Assembly (NCBI GenBank): GCA_039640495.1 | Contig: CP046864.1 | Span: forward strand, 1,860,001 to 1,924,000 | From: Rhodobacteraceae bacterium IMCC1335 | Lineage (GTDB): Bacteria > Pseudomonadota > Alphaproteobacteria > Rhodobacterales > Rhodobacteraceae | Direction: 5' to 3' | Length of the DNA: 64,000 nt | Part shown: one piece after another, positions 39,101 to 48,152 of the stretch | Layout of the letters: every line of letters begins with the position of its first letter | How positions within the stretch are numbered: position 1 is the stretch's first letter | The notes under the pieces: model-generated | What the model was told of the DNA's origin: nothing | The model's database searches: none | The model's input: the letters and a program-made list of their open reading frames with translations, nothing else | Translations under genes and position numbers: made by a program

Positions 39101-39421
39101 GCCCGCGTTGTTCATGCTCGGGCAAGCAATTCAGATTGGATTGCCGGCATGCGCCGCCACGGGTATCGCGGGGCCGCGGAAATCGCTGCAACATTAGATC
39201 ACATGGGCAGCTTCGCGCATTTGGCAAATGCGGTGGGGCCGCATTTATTCGATATGTTTTTCGATGCCACTTTGGGTAATATTGATATTTCCACCTTTAT
39301 GGAAGAGGCCAATCCCGAGGCATTCGCTGCTCTAAAAAGCCGCTTTGAGGCCTTGGATAAAGCTGGGCTTTGGGTCACGCGGCGCAATTCGATCCGCGCT
39401 TCGCTTGAGGCCGCACAATGA
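36131..39421 (+). CDS. cobN: Cobaltochelatase subunit CobN
   Basis: 1096 residues, the large ChlH-like subunit that inserts cobalt into hydrogenobyrinic a,c-diamide with CobS and CobT and ATP. Characteristic segments include IHIGAHGTLEWLPGKS, YPFIVNDPGEAAQAKRR and the C-terminal NPYVSKYELSRVFG. Slightly shorter than some CobN proteins but apparently complete. cobS and cobT are not in this window. Its stop overlaps the cobG start (ATGA). Confidence 0.96.
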   Translation: MHVIFRESHGLEETAQPVDLQQTPADMVVLSFSDSDLGAFSVGWHNAKEDLPSLRLANLAALQHPLSVDTYIEQTLFYAKAVLVRLIGGMPYWAYGLQQLRAVAEENGIALAVLAADGRADSQLDEISTLPVSTLRRLRQLCDAGGPDAASAALAQLALSAGLFARPKIGQKIPPRVGGWSLQNRLSCPAAFALRVAPKPAVVISFYLSYLTAADLAPIEAAAKALEARGFDVFGVFIPSLKEPQSAAWLQRQMRLIAPVAILNATAFSGKGPDGASPLDIAEVPVFQMALATSTRAAWADTERGLSPAELAMHVVLPEVDGRLFAGVASFKDPATRDPQLEFSRFIHKADASRIAAIADRICAHVDLSQVENAQKRPVLVLSTYPGKPWQMAHAVGLDALASAEAILADLQTSEYDVAPAAPLQKDLQNQRIKWPLSAYKMALKDLPECLQSELFKAWGDPETDPQARSGAFEFAAARRGKALIALQPERGSLQAREAEYHDTGRTPRHSYVAFYLWLRTVEAASALIHIGAHGTLEWLPGKSVALSEVCWPEALIKDLPVIYPFIVNDPGEAAQAKRRICAITLGHIPPAMKASATPDRLAFLENLLDEFSNADGLDPRRRTRLQDDIRAEAKQLGVEQDLGLDAASSNAEAISCIDRFVCDIKESQFGDGLHIFGRAPEISPEFDSYPSIKAESAALLTALDGKRVAAGPSGSPYRGRKDVLPTGRNLFTTDPRVVPTRSAYAQGLVLAEELVRRHLQDHGDYPKNLIVDLWGSATMRTAGEEFAMALALIGVKPKWDEGSERVSGIEITPITELERPRIDVTLRVSGLFRDIFPTLSALFSQAVQSLQARSESPDWNPYVSKYELSRVFGPAPGDYGLAMGAFGDTYTDEARAAAGNAWLAASAYALNGPDSTYRPDAIKEQVAKADGFVHIQDLPETDLLLAADYAFHEAGFAAAQQITGGSAALYHLDNSNPEAVRARSLSEEIARVVHARASNSDWIAGMRRHGYRGAAEIAATLDHMGSFAHLANAVGPHLFDMFFDATLGNIDISTFMEEANPEAFAALKSRFEALDKAGLWVTRRNSIRASLEAAQ

Positions 39422-40581
39422 GCAGACCCAAGGCTCAAGGCTGGTGCCCCACAGCCTTTCACCCCATGATGTCGGGTGATGGAATGCTGCTGCGCGTGCG
39501 TCCGCAATTCAATCGTTTAAGCCTTGATCAAGCGTTGGGCCTCTGCAAAATCGCCGAGCAATTTGGCAATGGGTTGATAGATTTTACCAGCCGCGCCGCA
39601 GTTCAAATACGCGGTTTAACCCCGGCTTCATTCGCCAAGGCGTTTTCGGCGTTGCAATCTTTATCGCTGGTTTCGCAAACCGCGTCACATGAGGCTGTGC
39701 GCGGCGTGTTGCTAAGCCCAGAATGGCAAGAAAACGATTTAACCCACCGGTTAACGCAAGCACTTTATGACCGCCTTGATGAATTGCCAGAGCTGCCAGC
39801 GAAATTCGGCTTTGCGATAGATACTGGGCGGCAGCCGATTTTGCAGAGCTGTTCGGCAGATATACGCCTTGAAACATCAAAAGATGGCCGCCTTTTATTG
39901 ATCGAAGATGGCGCCGATTTTGGTCTTAGCGTTTCACAAGACACCGCGATATCTGCCTTGATTTCACTGGCTCATATGTTTTCAAAGGCTGTCCGGGGCA
40001 GTAAACCCAATACTCGGATGCAAAACCTACCATTGCCGCTGCAAAATGCACAAGATGAACATGCAATCAAAAGACAAGTTTCTGGAGCATCCCTTCCGTT
40101 TGGAAGAACGGCGCTTGGCTTTCATTTAGCACCTGCTTTTGGGCAAACTACATCGCAAGATTTTACGAAGCTGTTGATACAATCTGACTGTAATTTTTTG
40201 CGCTTAACACCCTGGCGCGGGCTTTTATTGGAACGGGTGTCAGACCTATCAATACCGCCTGATTTTATCAGCGATGAGCATGACCCTAAGCGGCGCATTC
40301 AGGTCTGCCCGGGCGCGCCGGCCTGTCAGAGTGCCAAAGGAAATACGCGCGGTTTCGCAGCGCAGATAGCGCCGCGCCTTGGTGCCAACCCTGCGTTAAA
40401 TTCGAAAGAGCTGCATATTTCAGGATGCGCGAAGGGGTGCGCAAAACCCCAAAAGGCAGATCTAACCTTCGTTGCTCAAAACTGTGGCTTTGACTTGATT
40501 GTAAAGGGCCACGCCTGGGATATGCCTATTAAAACCGGCCTAGACCCAGATATTATTTTACAAAACTTGGATGGCTTTTAA
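39418..40581 (+). CDS. cobG: Precorrin-3B synthase
   Basis: 387 residues of the sulphite/nitrite-reductase-like family. Using O2 and a 4Fe-4S centre it makes precorrin-3B from precorrin-3A, the oxygen-dependent ring-contraction step that marks the aerobic pathway. Cluster cysteines are in CPGAPACQS (near 302) and SGCAKGCAKP (near 338). Overlaps cobN by four bases and shares one base with cobH. Confidence 0.95.
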   Translation: MSRPKAQGWCPTAFHPMMSGDGMLLRVRPQFNRLSLDQALGLCKIAEQFGNGLIDFTSRAAVQIRGLTPASFAKAFSALQSLSLVSQTASHEAVRGVLLSPEWQENDLTHRLTQALYDRLDELPELPAKFGFAIDTGRQPILQSCSADIRLETSKDGRLLLIEDGADFGLSVSQDTAISALISLAHMFSKAVRGSKPNTRMQNLPLPLQNAQDEHAIKRQVSGASLPFGRTALGFHLAPAFGQTTSQDFTKLLIQSDCNFLRLTPWRGLLLERVSDLSIPPDFISDEHDPKRRIQVCPGAPACQSAKGNTRGFAAQIAPRLGANPALNSKELHISGCAKGCAKPQKADLTFVAQNCGFDLIVKGHAWDMPIKTGLDPDIILQNLDGF

Positions 40582-41210
40582 TGCCCTATGAATATGAAAC
40601 GAACGGCGCTGCGATTTATGAACAATCTTTTCGGATGATCCGCGCTGAATCAGACTTAACGAATTTTGATGCTTTGGAAGAACAAGTGGCTGTGCGCATG
40701 ATCCATGCGGCCGGTTTTGTCGATCTAGCAAAATATATCAAATTTTCGAATGGTTTTGTTACCAAGGCACGCGCCGCATTGCACGCGGGCGCACCTATTT
40801 TTTGCGATGCCCGTATGGTCTCTGAAGGGATCACCCGGGCCCGTTTGCCCGCGGCAAACGAAATCATATGCACGCTGCATGATCCAAATATTTATGAATT
40901 AGCGGCCGACATGAACACCACCCGATCCGCGGCCGCTTTAGAACTTTGGCGCCCCCGATTGGCGGGATCGGTGGTGGCAATTGGCAATGCGCCGACTGCG
41001 TTATTCCACCTTTTGAATATGCTCGAAGATCCCGCTTGCCCGCGCCCTGCAGCGATTATTGGATGCCCTGTAGGCTTTGTAGGCGCGGTTGAGAGTAAAG
41101 ACGCCCTATGGCAAGCGCAACCCACGCCCTGTTCGATTGTAGAGGGCCGTTTGGGGGGAAGCGCCATCACCGTTGCAGCTGTGAACGCAATCGCGAGCCG
41201 TAACGAATGA
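40581..41210 (+). CDS. cobH: Precorrin-8X methylmutase
   Basis: 209 residues. It moves the C11 methyl to C12, giving hydrogenobyrinic acid. The catalytic His is in VRMIHAAGF near residue 43 and IIGCPVGFVGAVESK near the C-terminus is a family signature. Start overlaps the cobG stop by one base (TAATG) and the end overlaps cobI. Confidence 0.96.
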   Translation: MPYEYETNGAAIYEQSFRMIRAESDLTNFDALEEQVAVRMIHAAGFVDLAKYIKFSNGFVTKARAALHAGAPIFCDARMVSEGITRARLPAANEIICTLHDPNIYELAADMNTTRSAAALELWRPRLAGSVVAIGNAPTALFHLLNMLEDPACPRPAAIIGCPVGFVGAVESKDALWQAQPTPCSIVEGRLGGSAITVAAVNAIASRNE

Positions 41211-41935
41211 GTAAAGCAACCATCTATGGGATCGGGCTTGGCCCGGGTGATCCGGATTTAATGAGCGTCAAAGCCGATAGATTGGTGCGGCGCATCAAAA
41301 ATGTTGCGTTTTTTCGGAAAGCCGGGCGCAAAGGGCACGCGAGAACGATCGTTGAGGGGCTATTGCCAATGGGCGCAATTGAGTTGCCGATGGAATATCC
41401 CGTGACCACAGAAATCTCTGTAACTGATCCACAATATAATGCGCTTCTGTCCGAATTTTATCAAGATTGTACAACGAAAATTGCCTCTTTATCCGAGCAA
41501 GGGCACGAGGTCGCGATCCTCTGCGAAGGCGATCCCTTCTTTTATGGATCCTTCATGCATTTATACACTCGGCTGAAAGATACGTACCCTGTCACGGTTG
41601 TACCAGCCATTACGGGCATGTCGGGCGCTTGGACGGCCACCGGCGCGCCGATCACCTGGGGTGATGACGTTTTAACAGTTTTATTAGGCACTTTATCACT
41701 GGACGAGCTGCAAAAGCGCATGACCAATAGCGATGCTTTGGTCATAATGAAGATCGGCCGTAACATCGAAAAAATCCGCCAGGCCCTGAAAGCGAGCGGC
41801 CTCTACCAAAAAGCTTGGTTGATCGAATACGCCACGATGCCCCAGCAAACCGTTCATAAACTTTCTGAATGCGAGGGCAGAATTACCCCTTATTTTTCGA
41901 TTATTGTTGTGCATGGTCAAGGAAGGCGGCCATGA
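41207..41935 (+). CDS. cobI: Precorrin-2 C20-methyltransferase
   Basis: 242 residues of the tetrapyrrole methylase family; SAM-dependent C20 methylation of precorrin-2. IYGIGLGPGDPDLMSVKA near the N-terminus, CEGDPFFYGS near 105 and PAITGMSGAW are typical. Overlaps cobH and cobJ by four bases each. Confidence 0.95.
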   Translation: MSKATIYGIGLGPGDPDLMSVKADRLVRRIKNVAFFRKAGRKGHARTIVEGLLPMGAIELPMEYPVTTEISVTDPQYNALLSEFYQDCTTKIASLSEQGHEVAILCEGDPFFYGSFMHLYTRLKDTYPVTVVPAITGMSGAWTATGAPITWGDDVLTVLLGTLSLDELQKRMTNSDALVIMKIGRNIEKIRQALKASGLYQKAWLIEYATMPQQTVHKLSECEGRITPYFSIIVVHGQGRRP

Positions 41936-42684
41936 GCGGAACAGTGAAAATTATTGGATTGGGACCCGGCAGCGCCGGTCTGATCACACCCGATGTCAAA
42001 GACGCATTGGAGACCGCCACGGATGCAATTGGCTATTACCCCTATGTGGCGCGCGTGAACACGCGACCCGGATTAACCATTCACGGATCCGATAATCGCG
42101 TGGAATTGCAACGCGCAAAACACGCTCTCAAACTGGCCGGCGAAGGTCGACATGTGGTGGTTGTCTCATCTGGCGATCCGGGCGTGTTTGCAATGGCCTC
42201 TGCGGTGTTTGAGGCCGTTGAAACCGGGCCTTTAAGCTGGCGCGAGCTGGACATATCCGTATTGCCTGGAATCACCGCGATGCTGGCAGCCGCTGCGCGG
42301 TTAGGAGCGCCTTTGGGGCATGATTTCTGCGTTATAAACCTGAGTGACAACCTAAAACCTTGGTCAATCATCGAAACGCGTTTGCGGTTGGCGGTGGAGG
42401 CGGATTTCGCCATGGCCTTTTACAATCCGCGGTCAAAAGCGCGCCCTGAAGGGTTTGAAAAAGCATTAGATTTGCTTAAGAGCGCCTGTGAAAAGGAACG
42501 GTTGATCATGTTTGCGCGGGCGGTCAGCACGCCAGAGGAAAGCCTGCATACGGTTGCTCTTAGCGACGCCACGCCCGATATGGCAGATATGCGAACGATG
42601 GTTTTGCTCGGTTCGCGCCAAACGCGTCTGATCCCACGAGAAAACGCTACGCCGATTGTTTATACGCCCCGGAGCCTGCGCTAA
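41932..42684 (+). CDS. cobJ: Precorrin-3B C17-methyltransferase
   Basis: 250 residues from the ATG at 41932, which has GGAAGG six bases upstream and overlaps the cobI stop (ATGA). It methylates C17 and drives ring contraction. IIGLGPGSAGLITPD, SSGDPGVFAMAS and AFYNPRSKARP are diagnostic. Its TAA at 42682-42684 overlaps the convergent cobK TAG. Confidence 0.95.
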   Translation: MSGTVKIIGLGPGSAGLITPDVKDALETATDAIGYYPYVARVNTRPGLTIHGSDNRVELQRAKHALKLAGEGRHVVVVSSGDPGVFAMASAVFEAVETGPLSWRELDISVLPGITAMLAAAARLGAPLGHDFCVINLSDNLKPWSIIETRLRLAVEADFAMAFYNPRSKARPEGFEKALDLLKSACEKERLIMFARAVSTPEESLHTVALSDATPDMADMRTMVLLGSRQTRLIPRENATPIVYTPRSLR

Positions 42685-43421
42685 TGCCCCGCAATCCAAT
42701 CCATCGCATCGGTGACCAAGAACGCCTCATCGCGGGGGAGCTGCAAAATGGGGCGTTCAATCATAATTACCGGCAAGGAAAGCTGCCGCGCCGCTTCAAT
42801 TTTAGCATAGGCGCCGCTTCCGCCCGCATTTTTAGAAACAACGATTTCAACCTCATGCTCGCGCATCAAAGCAATATCCTGTTTCTTGCTAAACGGTCCA
42901 CGAGATACAATAACCGTGCTGTCTGGCAGGGCCAAAGCCTGCGCGGGCGGGTCCACAAGCCGCAACAAATAGTGATGCTGCGCTTGCGCGGCAAACAGAT
43001 CAAGATGCATCCGCCCAATAGCGAGCATAACATTCTGTTTCTGAGCGGGCAAGGCCGCCGCCGCCGCCGGAATATCGGGCACGCTCTGCCACTGGTCAGC
43101 CGCTTCGGGGCGCCAAGCAGGGCGCGTCAAAGCCAACAGGGGAACCCTTGCCTTGGCGCAAGCAAGCACAGCGTTTTCGCTCATCTGGGCCGCAAAAGGA
43201 TGCGTGGCATCGATCACATGCGTAATCTGTTCTGCCTTGAGGTAGGCGAACAATCCTTGAACGCCTCCAAACCCGCCAATCCGCTTTTCAATTGGCTGAG
43301 CTTTGGGCCGCTCAACGCGCCCAGCGTAAGACAGGCACGCCCGATACCCTTTCGTTGCGACAGCTTGCGCGAGCTCACTGGCCTCAATCGTGCCAGCCAA
43401 AATCAAAAGGTTTACGGTCAT
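42681..43421 (-). CDS. cobK: Precorrin-6A reductase, antisense within the cob run
   Basis: 246 residues from the ATG at 43421. NADPH-dependent reduction of precorrin-6A to 6B. LILAGTIEASELA, THPFAAQMSENA and VVSKNAGGSGAYAKIEAA are typical. It is the only cob gene here on the minus strand inside the plus-strand run. Its stop overlaps the cobJ stop, and its ATG lies in a CATG shared with the cobL ATG. Its ribosome binding site (AAGGAG, 43435-43430) is inside the first codons of cobL, so any promoter must lie inside cobL. Confidence 0.93.
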   Translation of the reverse strand: MTVNLLILAGTIEASELAQAVATKGYRACLSYAGRVERPKAQPIEKRIGGFGGVQGLFAYLKAEQITHVIDATHPFAAQMSENAVLACAKARVPLLALTRPAWRPEAADQWQSVPDIPAAAAALPAQKQNVMLAIGRMHLDLFAAQAQHHYLLRLVDPPAQALALPDSTVIVSRGPFSKKQDIALMREHEVEIVVSKNAGGSGAYAKIEAARQLSLPVIMIERPILQLPRDEAFLVTDAMDWIAGH

Positions 43422-44619
43422 GGATAACGCTCCTTGGCTCACCATACTTGGTTGGGGCGAAGATGGTCCAGATGGGCTAACCGCCACAAGTGCAAAAATT
43501 TTGCAAGACGCAGAGATTATCGCTGGTGCCACCCGGCATTTAGACCTTTTACCGCCAGACTGTAACGCTACGCGTTTCTGCTGGCCGGTCCCCTTCGCGG
43601 CGGGTCTAGAACCTTTCTTGGCTTTGCGGGGCAAAAAGGTTGTGCTTTTGGCATCGGGCGATCCGTTTTGGTTTGGTGCGGGCACAAGTATCACGCAACA
43701 TTTACAGCCCGAGGAGTGGCGCGCCCTGCCCGGCCTGTCATCATTTTCATTGGCGGCGGCGGCCTTGGGCTGGCCGCTTGAATCCACGCAATGCCTGGGG
43801 TTACATGCCGCGCCCCTTGAACGATTACGCCCGCATTTGGGGTTAAATAAACGCCTTCTGATCACGCTTAAAGACGGCGCGATGGCCCAAAAGGTTGCGC
43901 AATATCTATGCAATGTGGGGTTTGAGGGGGCCGAGCTACATGTGCTTGAGCGCTTAGCTGGGCCGCATCAAAAAATCCGCTCGACCCGCGCAGATGGCTT
44001 TAATCTTGAAAATATTGAACACCCTGCCTTGCTGGCAATCGTGCCAAGCGATGGGCCGGCGCTTCCGTTGGCAAATGGATGGCCTGATAGCGCCTTTTCC
44101 CATGATGGCCAAATCACCAAACGCCCGGTTCGCGCCTTAACGCTCTCAGCGCTTTGCCCAAAACCTGGCGATGTGCTGTGGGATCTTGGCGGTGGGTCTG
44201 GCTCGATCTCTTTGGAATGGCTGGCCAGTGATACAACGCTGACAGCTTTTTGTATTGAACAAAATCCAGATCGCGTGAGCCGTATTAGGAAAAATGCACG
44301 AGAATTGGGGCTAGACCGGTTGCAGGTTATACAGGCACAAGCCCCAGAAAAACTCCATGATTTACCGCTGCCAAATGCGGTTTTTATTGGCGGCGGTATC
44401 AGCGATGCCTTGTTACATACGCTGTGGCATATTTTGCCGGCGGGCACGCGTTTGGTGTGTAATGGCGTAACTTTAGAGGCAGAAGCCTTATTGATAGACT
44501 GGCAGCTGGTAAAAGGCGGTGAGCTTCTGCGAATCGAGCTGTCCCAAATGGCCCAGCTTGGTTCAAAACGCGGTTGGAAAGCCAACTTTCCAATCCTGCA
44601 ATGGAGCTGCACCCTATGA
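43420..44619 (+). CDS. cobL: Precorrin-6Y C5,15-methyltransferase (decarboxylating)
   Basis: 399 residues from the ATG at 43420. A CbiE-like methylase domain (about 1-205) and a CbiT-like domain (about 225-390, LWDLGGGSGSISLEW) methylate C5 and C15 and decarboxylate C12. The ATG is preferred over an upstream in-frame start at 43390 because AAAAGG is nine bases before it and homology begins there. It overlaps the divergent cobK start by two bases and cobE by four. Confidence 0.94.
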   Translation: MDNAPWLTILGWGEDGPDGLTATSAKILQDAEIIAGATRHLDLLPPDCNATRFCWPVPFAAGLEPFLALRGKKVVLLASGDPFWFGAGTSITQHLQPEEWRALPGLSSFSLAAAALGWPLESTQCLGLHAAPLERLRPHLGLNKRLLITLKDGAMAQKVAQYLCNVGFEGAELHVLERLAGPHQKIRSTRADGFNLENIEHPALLAIVPSDGPALPLANGWPDSAFSHDGQITKRPVRALTLSALCPKPGDVLWDLGGGSGSISLEWLASDTTLTAFCIEQNPDRVSRIRKNARELGLDRLQVIQAQAPEKLHDLPLPNAVFIGGGISDALLHTLWHILPAGTRLVCNGVTLEAEALLIDWQLVKGGELLRIELSQMAQLGSKRGWKANFPILQWSCTL

Positions 44620-44996
44620 TTTTTGTTGGACTTGGATTTCGAAAAGCCGTAACTATAAAAAGCTTTGAAAACCTGATCCATCAGGTTTATCATCTGACCG
44701 AATTACCGGGCCCAATAAAGGCGCTTGCCACGCTGGACACAAAAGCTTTAGATCCTGCATTGCAAGATTTTGCAGCGGCAAAAAGGATCACACTCATTCC
44801 TGTGTCTTTGGAAAATTTAAAGCGGCAAATTACACCAACGCAATCACCCGCCGCGCAGGCCGCTTATGGTCTGGGCAGCATTGCCGAAGCCGCCGCGTTA
44901 TTTGCGGCAGGAGATGGATCATCTTTAATCTTCAAGCGATTGGTATCAAATGATAAATTGGCGACTTGTGCCTTTGCGAAAGGATCATTTAAATGA
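44616..44996 (+). CDS. cobE: CobE (CbiG C-terminal-like) cobalamin biosynthesis protein
   Basis: 126 residues from the ATG at 44616, overlapping the cobL stop (ATGA). VGLGFRK at the start and the ending [11 protein letters not shown] then LATCAFA resemble the C-terminal domain of CbiG. CobE is linked to B12 synthesis in aerobic producers; its exact reaction is not settled to my knowledge. Lies between cobL and cobM with overlaps on both sides. Confidence 0.9.
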   Translation: MIFVGLGFRKAVTIKSFENLIHQVYHLTELPGPIKALATLDTKALDPALQDFAAAKRITLIPVSLENLKRQITPTQSPAAQAAYGLGSIAEAAALFAAGDGSSLIFKRLVSNDKLATCAFAKGSFK

Positions 44997-45778
44997 CAGT
45001 GCACTTTATCGGCGCCGGTCCAGGAGCGGCAGATCTTTTGACACTCCGCGGACGCGATTTAATCGCCAATTCGCCGGTCTGCCTTTACGCCGGTTCTTTG
45101 GTGCCCACCGAAATATTAGCCCATTGCGCAAGCACAGCGCGGATTGTGAACACCGCGCCGATGGATCTTGATGCCATTATCGCAGAATGCCAGCGTGCAG
45201 AAGATGCCGGGCTTGATGTGGCGCGCCTGCATTCGGGCGATTTATCGATCTGGTCTGCTATGGGCGAACAAATCCGCCGTTTAAAAGCAGCAAATATTCC
45301 ATTTACAATCACCCCCGGGGTTCCATCCTTTGCCGCTGCTGCTGCAGCTTTAGAAGCCGAGTTAACATTGCCTGAGATCAGTCAGTCAGTGGTGCTAACC
45401 CGCACGTCGGGCCGCGCATCAACCATGCCTCCAGGGGAGACTTTGGAAAACTTTGCGCGCAGCGGGGCCACTTTAGCGATCCATTTATCAATCCATCAGC
45501 TTGCGAAGGTGGTGACAGAACTTACACCTTTTTACGGCGCGCATTGCCCAGTGGCGATCGTCTATCGCGCAAGCTGGCCCGATCAGAAAATCACGCGTTC
45601 AACCCTGCACCGCGTGGCTGACACGCTATCAGATGATATAAAACGCACCGCTCTCATTCTTGTTGGGCCAGCTTTGGCCGCTGAGGATTTTGCTGAAAGC
45701 AGCCTCTATGCCAAAGATTATGATCGCCGCTTTCGCCCGCAAAGCGCAGAATCGCCTTTCTATAGAAGCGCTGATTGA
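44993..45778 (+). CDS. cobM: Precorrin-4 C11-methyltransferase
   Basis: 261 residues of the tetrapyrrole methylase family, SAM-dependent C11 methylation. [26 protein letters not shown] and [11 protein letters not shown] are diagnostic of CobM. Overlaps cobE by four bases and cobB by one. Confidence 0.96.
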   Translation: MTVHFIGAGPGAADLLTLRGRDLIANSPVCLYAGSLVPTEILAHCASTARIVNTAPMDLDAIIAECQRAEDAGLDVARLHSGDLSIWSAMGEQIRRLKAANIPFTITPGVPSFAAAAAALEAELTLPEISQSVVLTRTSGRASTMPPGETLENFARSGATLAIHLSIHQLAKVVTELTPFYGAHCPVAIVYRASWPDQKITRSTLHRVADTLSDDIKRTALILVGPALAAEDFAESSLYAKDYDRRFRPQSAESPFYRSAD

Positions 45779-47085
45779 TGCGTCCGAACGGTCTTTTAAT
45801 TTCGGCACCCAGTTCAGGCACCGGCAAAACCACCGTTATGCTGGGCTTGCTCCGGGCATTTTCTGATCGCGGCCTTGCCGTTCAACCGTTCAAAAGCGGA
45901 CCCGATTATATCGATCCGGCTTTCCATTTTGCCGCGGCGCGCCGGGCATCCTTCAATATTGACAGCTGGTCTATGGGTGCTGAGCTGATCGATGCGATCA
46001 GCCATCAAGCGTCTGGCGCGGAATTGATCATTGCAGAAGGCTCAATGGGATTGTTTGACGGTGTGGCAACGCGCGGCGCCGAAGGTTACGGAAGCAGCGC
46101 TGAAACGGCCCAAAGATTGGGCTGGCCTGTTGTGTTGGTGATTGATGTTTCTGGGCAGGCGCAATCTGCAGCGGCAACCGCTTTAGGATTTAAAACCTAT
46201 GCCCCTGATCTTGATATTGCTGGGGTTATCTTAAACCGGGTTGCCAGCCCACGCCATGAGCGTTTGGCAAGGTTGGGTATGCAAAAAGCAGGAATTGAGG
46301 TGTTTGGTTCTTTGCCGAGACGCGGTGATCTTACGCTTCCCGAGCGGCATCTGGGGCTTATTCAAGCGGTCGAACATCCCGACTTGGAAACCGCGGTGGC
46401 AGGCTATGCGCAATTTTTAAAAGATCATGTGGATCTGGATGCTTTATTTGCGGCTGCGGCCGGCTCTGCTGTTGCGCGGCCGGGGCGCTGGGCATCCCCG
46501 CCGGCGCAAAAAATTGCCATCGCGCGCGATGCTGCCTTTTCCTTTACCTATCCGCATCTACTCGAAAGCTGGCGCGCGGCAGGCGCGAGCATTTTGCCGT
46601 TTTCACCCTTATCCGATCAGCCTGTTCCGCCTTCAGACTTGGTCATCTTACCGGGGGGGTATCCAGAGCTGCATGCGGGCAAACTGGCCTTGGCAGAAAA
46701 TTTTTGGAACAGTTTACGGACCCATGCGACACAAAATCCCGTTCACGGCGAATGCGGCGGTTATATGGCGCTCGGAGAAGCCCTGATCGATAAGCAGGGT
46801 GTCTCGCATAAAATGGCCGGGTTGCTTGGTTTGGTAACCAGTTATGAGAAGCGCAAATTTCATTTGGGCTATCGCCAAGCCAATCTACGCGCCCCCGCTT
46901 TGGGCTATGCGAAAGGCACGAAATTGCGGGGTCATGAATTTCACTATTCAAGCATTATCAACCAACCCGACGCAGCATTGGCTGATGTGTTCGATGCGGA
47001 TGGCAATTCGGTCGCCGAAACCGGCTCTTTTCGCGGATATGTCAGCGGAACCTTTTTCCATTTGATTGATGAGGCGCAGACGTGA
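45778..47085 (+). CDS. cobB: Hydrogenobyrinic acid a,c-diamide synthase
   Basis: 435 residues from the ATG at 45778 (an in-frame TTG at 45775 is the alternative). Glutamine- and ATP-dependent amidation of the a and c carboxylates before cobalt insertion. P-loop SSGTGKTT near residue 12, FKSGPDYIDP near 40, and glutaminase Cys in VHGECGGYMALG near 328. Its start shares a base with the cobM stop (TGATG), and its stop overlaps the cobA GTG. Confidence 0.95.
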   Translation: MRPNGLLISAPSSGTGKTTVMLGLLRAFSDRGLAVQPFKSGPDYIDPAFHFAAARRASFNIDSWSMGAELIDAISHQASGAELIIAEGSMGLFDGVATRGAEGYGSSAETAQRLGWPVVLVIDVSGQAQSAAATALGFKTYAPDLDIAGVILNRVASPRHERLARLGMQKAGIEVFGSLPRRGDLTLPERHLGLIQAVEHPDLETAVAGYAQFLKDHVDLDALFAAAAGSAVARPGRWASPPAQKIAIARDAAFSFTYPHLLESWRAAGASILPFSPLSDQPVPPSDLVILPGGYPELHAGKLALAENFWNSLRTHATQNPVHGECGGYMALGEALIDKQGVSHKMAGLLGLVTSYEKRKFHLGYRQANLRAPALGYAKGTKLRGHEFHYSSIINQPDAALADVFDADGNSVAETGSFRGYVSGTFFHLIDEAQT

Positions 47086-47807
47086 CCGGATTTGTAAGCT
47101 TCGTTGGTTCGGGTCCTGGCGACCCCGCGCTTTTAACCTTGAAAGCCGTTGACTGCTTGAAAACGGCGCAGGTTGTTTTATTCGATGATTTATCCTCTGG
47201 GCCAATTCTCAAATATGCCGGCGCAAAAGCAGAATTGATTGGCGTTGGAAAACGTGCCGGCCGTCGTTCGCCTAAGCAGGATCATGTTAGCCGCTTATTG
47301 GTCGATTATGCGGGTCAAGGCTATCAAGTTGTACGTCTTAAATCAGGTGATCCGGGCGTTTTTGGCAGATTAGAGGAAGAAATCGATGCTTTGCGCGCCG
47401 CGAATCTTCCGTTTGAAATTGTGCCAGGGGTAACCGCTGCAAGCGCGGCAGCCGCCGCGGCGGGTATACCCCTCAGCCGACGTTTGACCGCCAGACGCAT
47501 TCAATTTGTGACGGGGCATGACGTTGCCGGCGCGCTGCCAGACGATTTGAATATATCCGCCCTTACCGATCCGAATGCTACAACGGTGATTTATATGCCA
47601 AAGCGCACCTTTGCTTCTTTAGCTGAACTGTTGATCCAAAACGGATTGCCGAAAACCACTCCGGCTTTACTGGCGGAAAGTATTTCCACACCTGAGCAAT
47701 ATCTGCAAAGAACAACCCTGCACAGCTTGGCGCAGCAACTCTCAAAGGATATCTCAAGCGCGCCCGGGCTCATTCTATATGGCGCTTTGGCTGAAACTTC
47801 GCTTTAA
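47082..47807 (+). CDS. cobA: Uroporphyrinogen-III C-methyltransferase
   Basis: 241 residues from a GTG at 47082 overlapping the cobB stop (GTGA). It methylates C2 and C7 of uroporphyrinogen III to make precorrin-2, the entry to the corrin branch. FVGSGPGDPALLTLKA, RLKSGDPGVFGR and GVTAASAAAAAAGIPLS are typical, and there is no CysG reductase domain. Last gene of the rightward run before the second riboswitch. Confidence 0.95.
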   Translation: MTGFVSFVGSGPGDPALLTLKAVDCLKTAQVVLFDDLSSGPILKYAGAKAELIGVGKRAGRRSPKQDHVSRLLVDYAGQGYQVVRLKSGDPGVFGRLEEEIDALRAANLPFEIVPGVTAASAAAAAAGIPLSRRLTARRIQFVTGHDVAGALPDDLNISALTDPNATTVIYMPKRTFASLAELLIQNGLPKTTPALLAESISTPEQYLQRTTLHSLAQQLSKDISSAPGLILYGALAETSL

Positions 47808-47869
47808 GATGTCGGGGTTGGTTGTGATTTGTCGTGATTTGTCTTGACCCAAGGGACCAGCCTGCTTAA

Positions 47870-48086
47870 CTGGCCAAGCAAAAGGTGCCAAAGCAGATGC
47901 GATGGTGAAACGGGAAGCCAGTTCAACGCAAGTTTGCCCCCAGCAAACTTGGGCCAATCTGGCGCTGCCCCCGCAACGGTAGGCAAAGAGGCTGTATCAT
48001 AAGCCATTATGGCAATCGGCCATGAGAAGGCGATACAACCGGCAGTCTTTGCAAGCCCGGAGACCGGCCTGATGCGTAAACGCAGA
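47870..48086 (+). ncRNA. Cobalamin (B12) riboswitch, copy 2
   Basis: The B12 box AGCCCGGAGACCGGCC is at 48053-48068. The upstream core elements are GGTGAAACGGGAAGCC (from 47903) and GCTGCCCCCGCAACGGTAGGC (from 47964). The 5' boundary is approximate. It lies between cobA and the CbiM-like permease gene and should repress the permease when adenosylcobalamin is abundant, with a short intrinsic terminator as expression platform. Confidence 0.93.
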
Positions 48087-48107
48087 TCCCTGAAATAGGG
48101 GGTTTTT
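48087..48107 (+). terminator. Probable expression-platform terminator of riboswitch 2
   Basis: TCCCT (48087-48091) pairs with AGGGG (48097-48101) around GAAAT, then five T at 48103-48107. It is short but directly follows the B12 aptamer and precedes the permease start by about 45 bases. Confidence 0.5.
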
Positions 48108-48152
48108 ATATTGGTTGATCACGGGGAAGTGATCTTTAACAAAGGAAAAGAC

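Noticed and set aside
42681..43427. Plus-strand open frame at 42684-43427 opposite cobK
   Set aside because: Its translation shows no family features; it is the antisense shadow of cobK, which has clear precorrin-6A reductase motifs.
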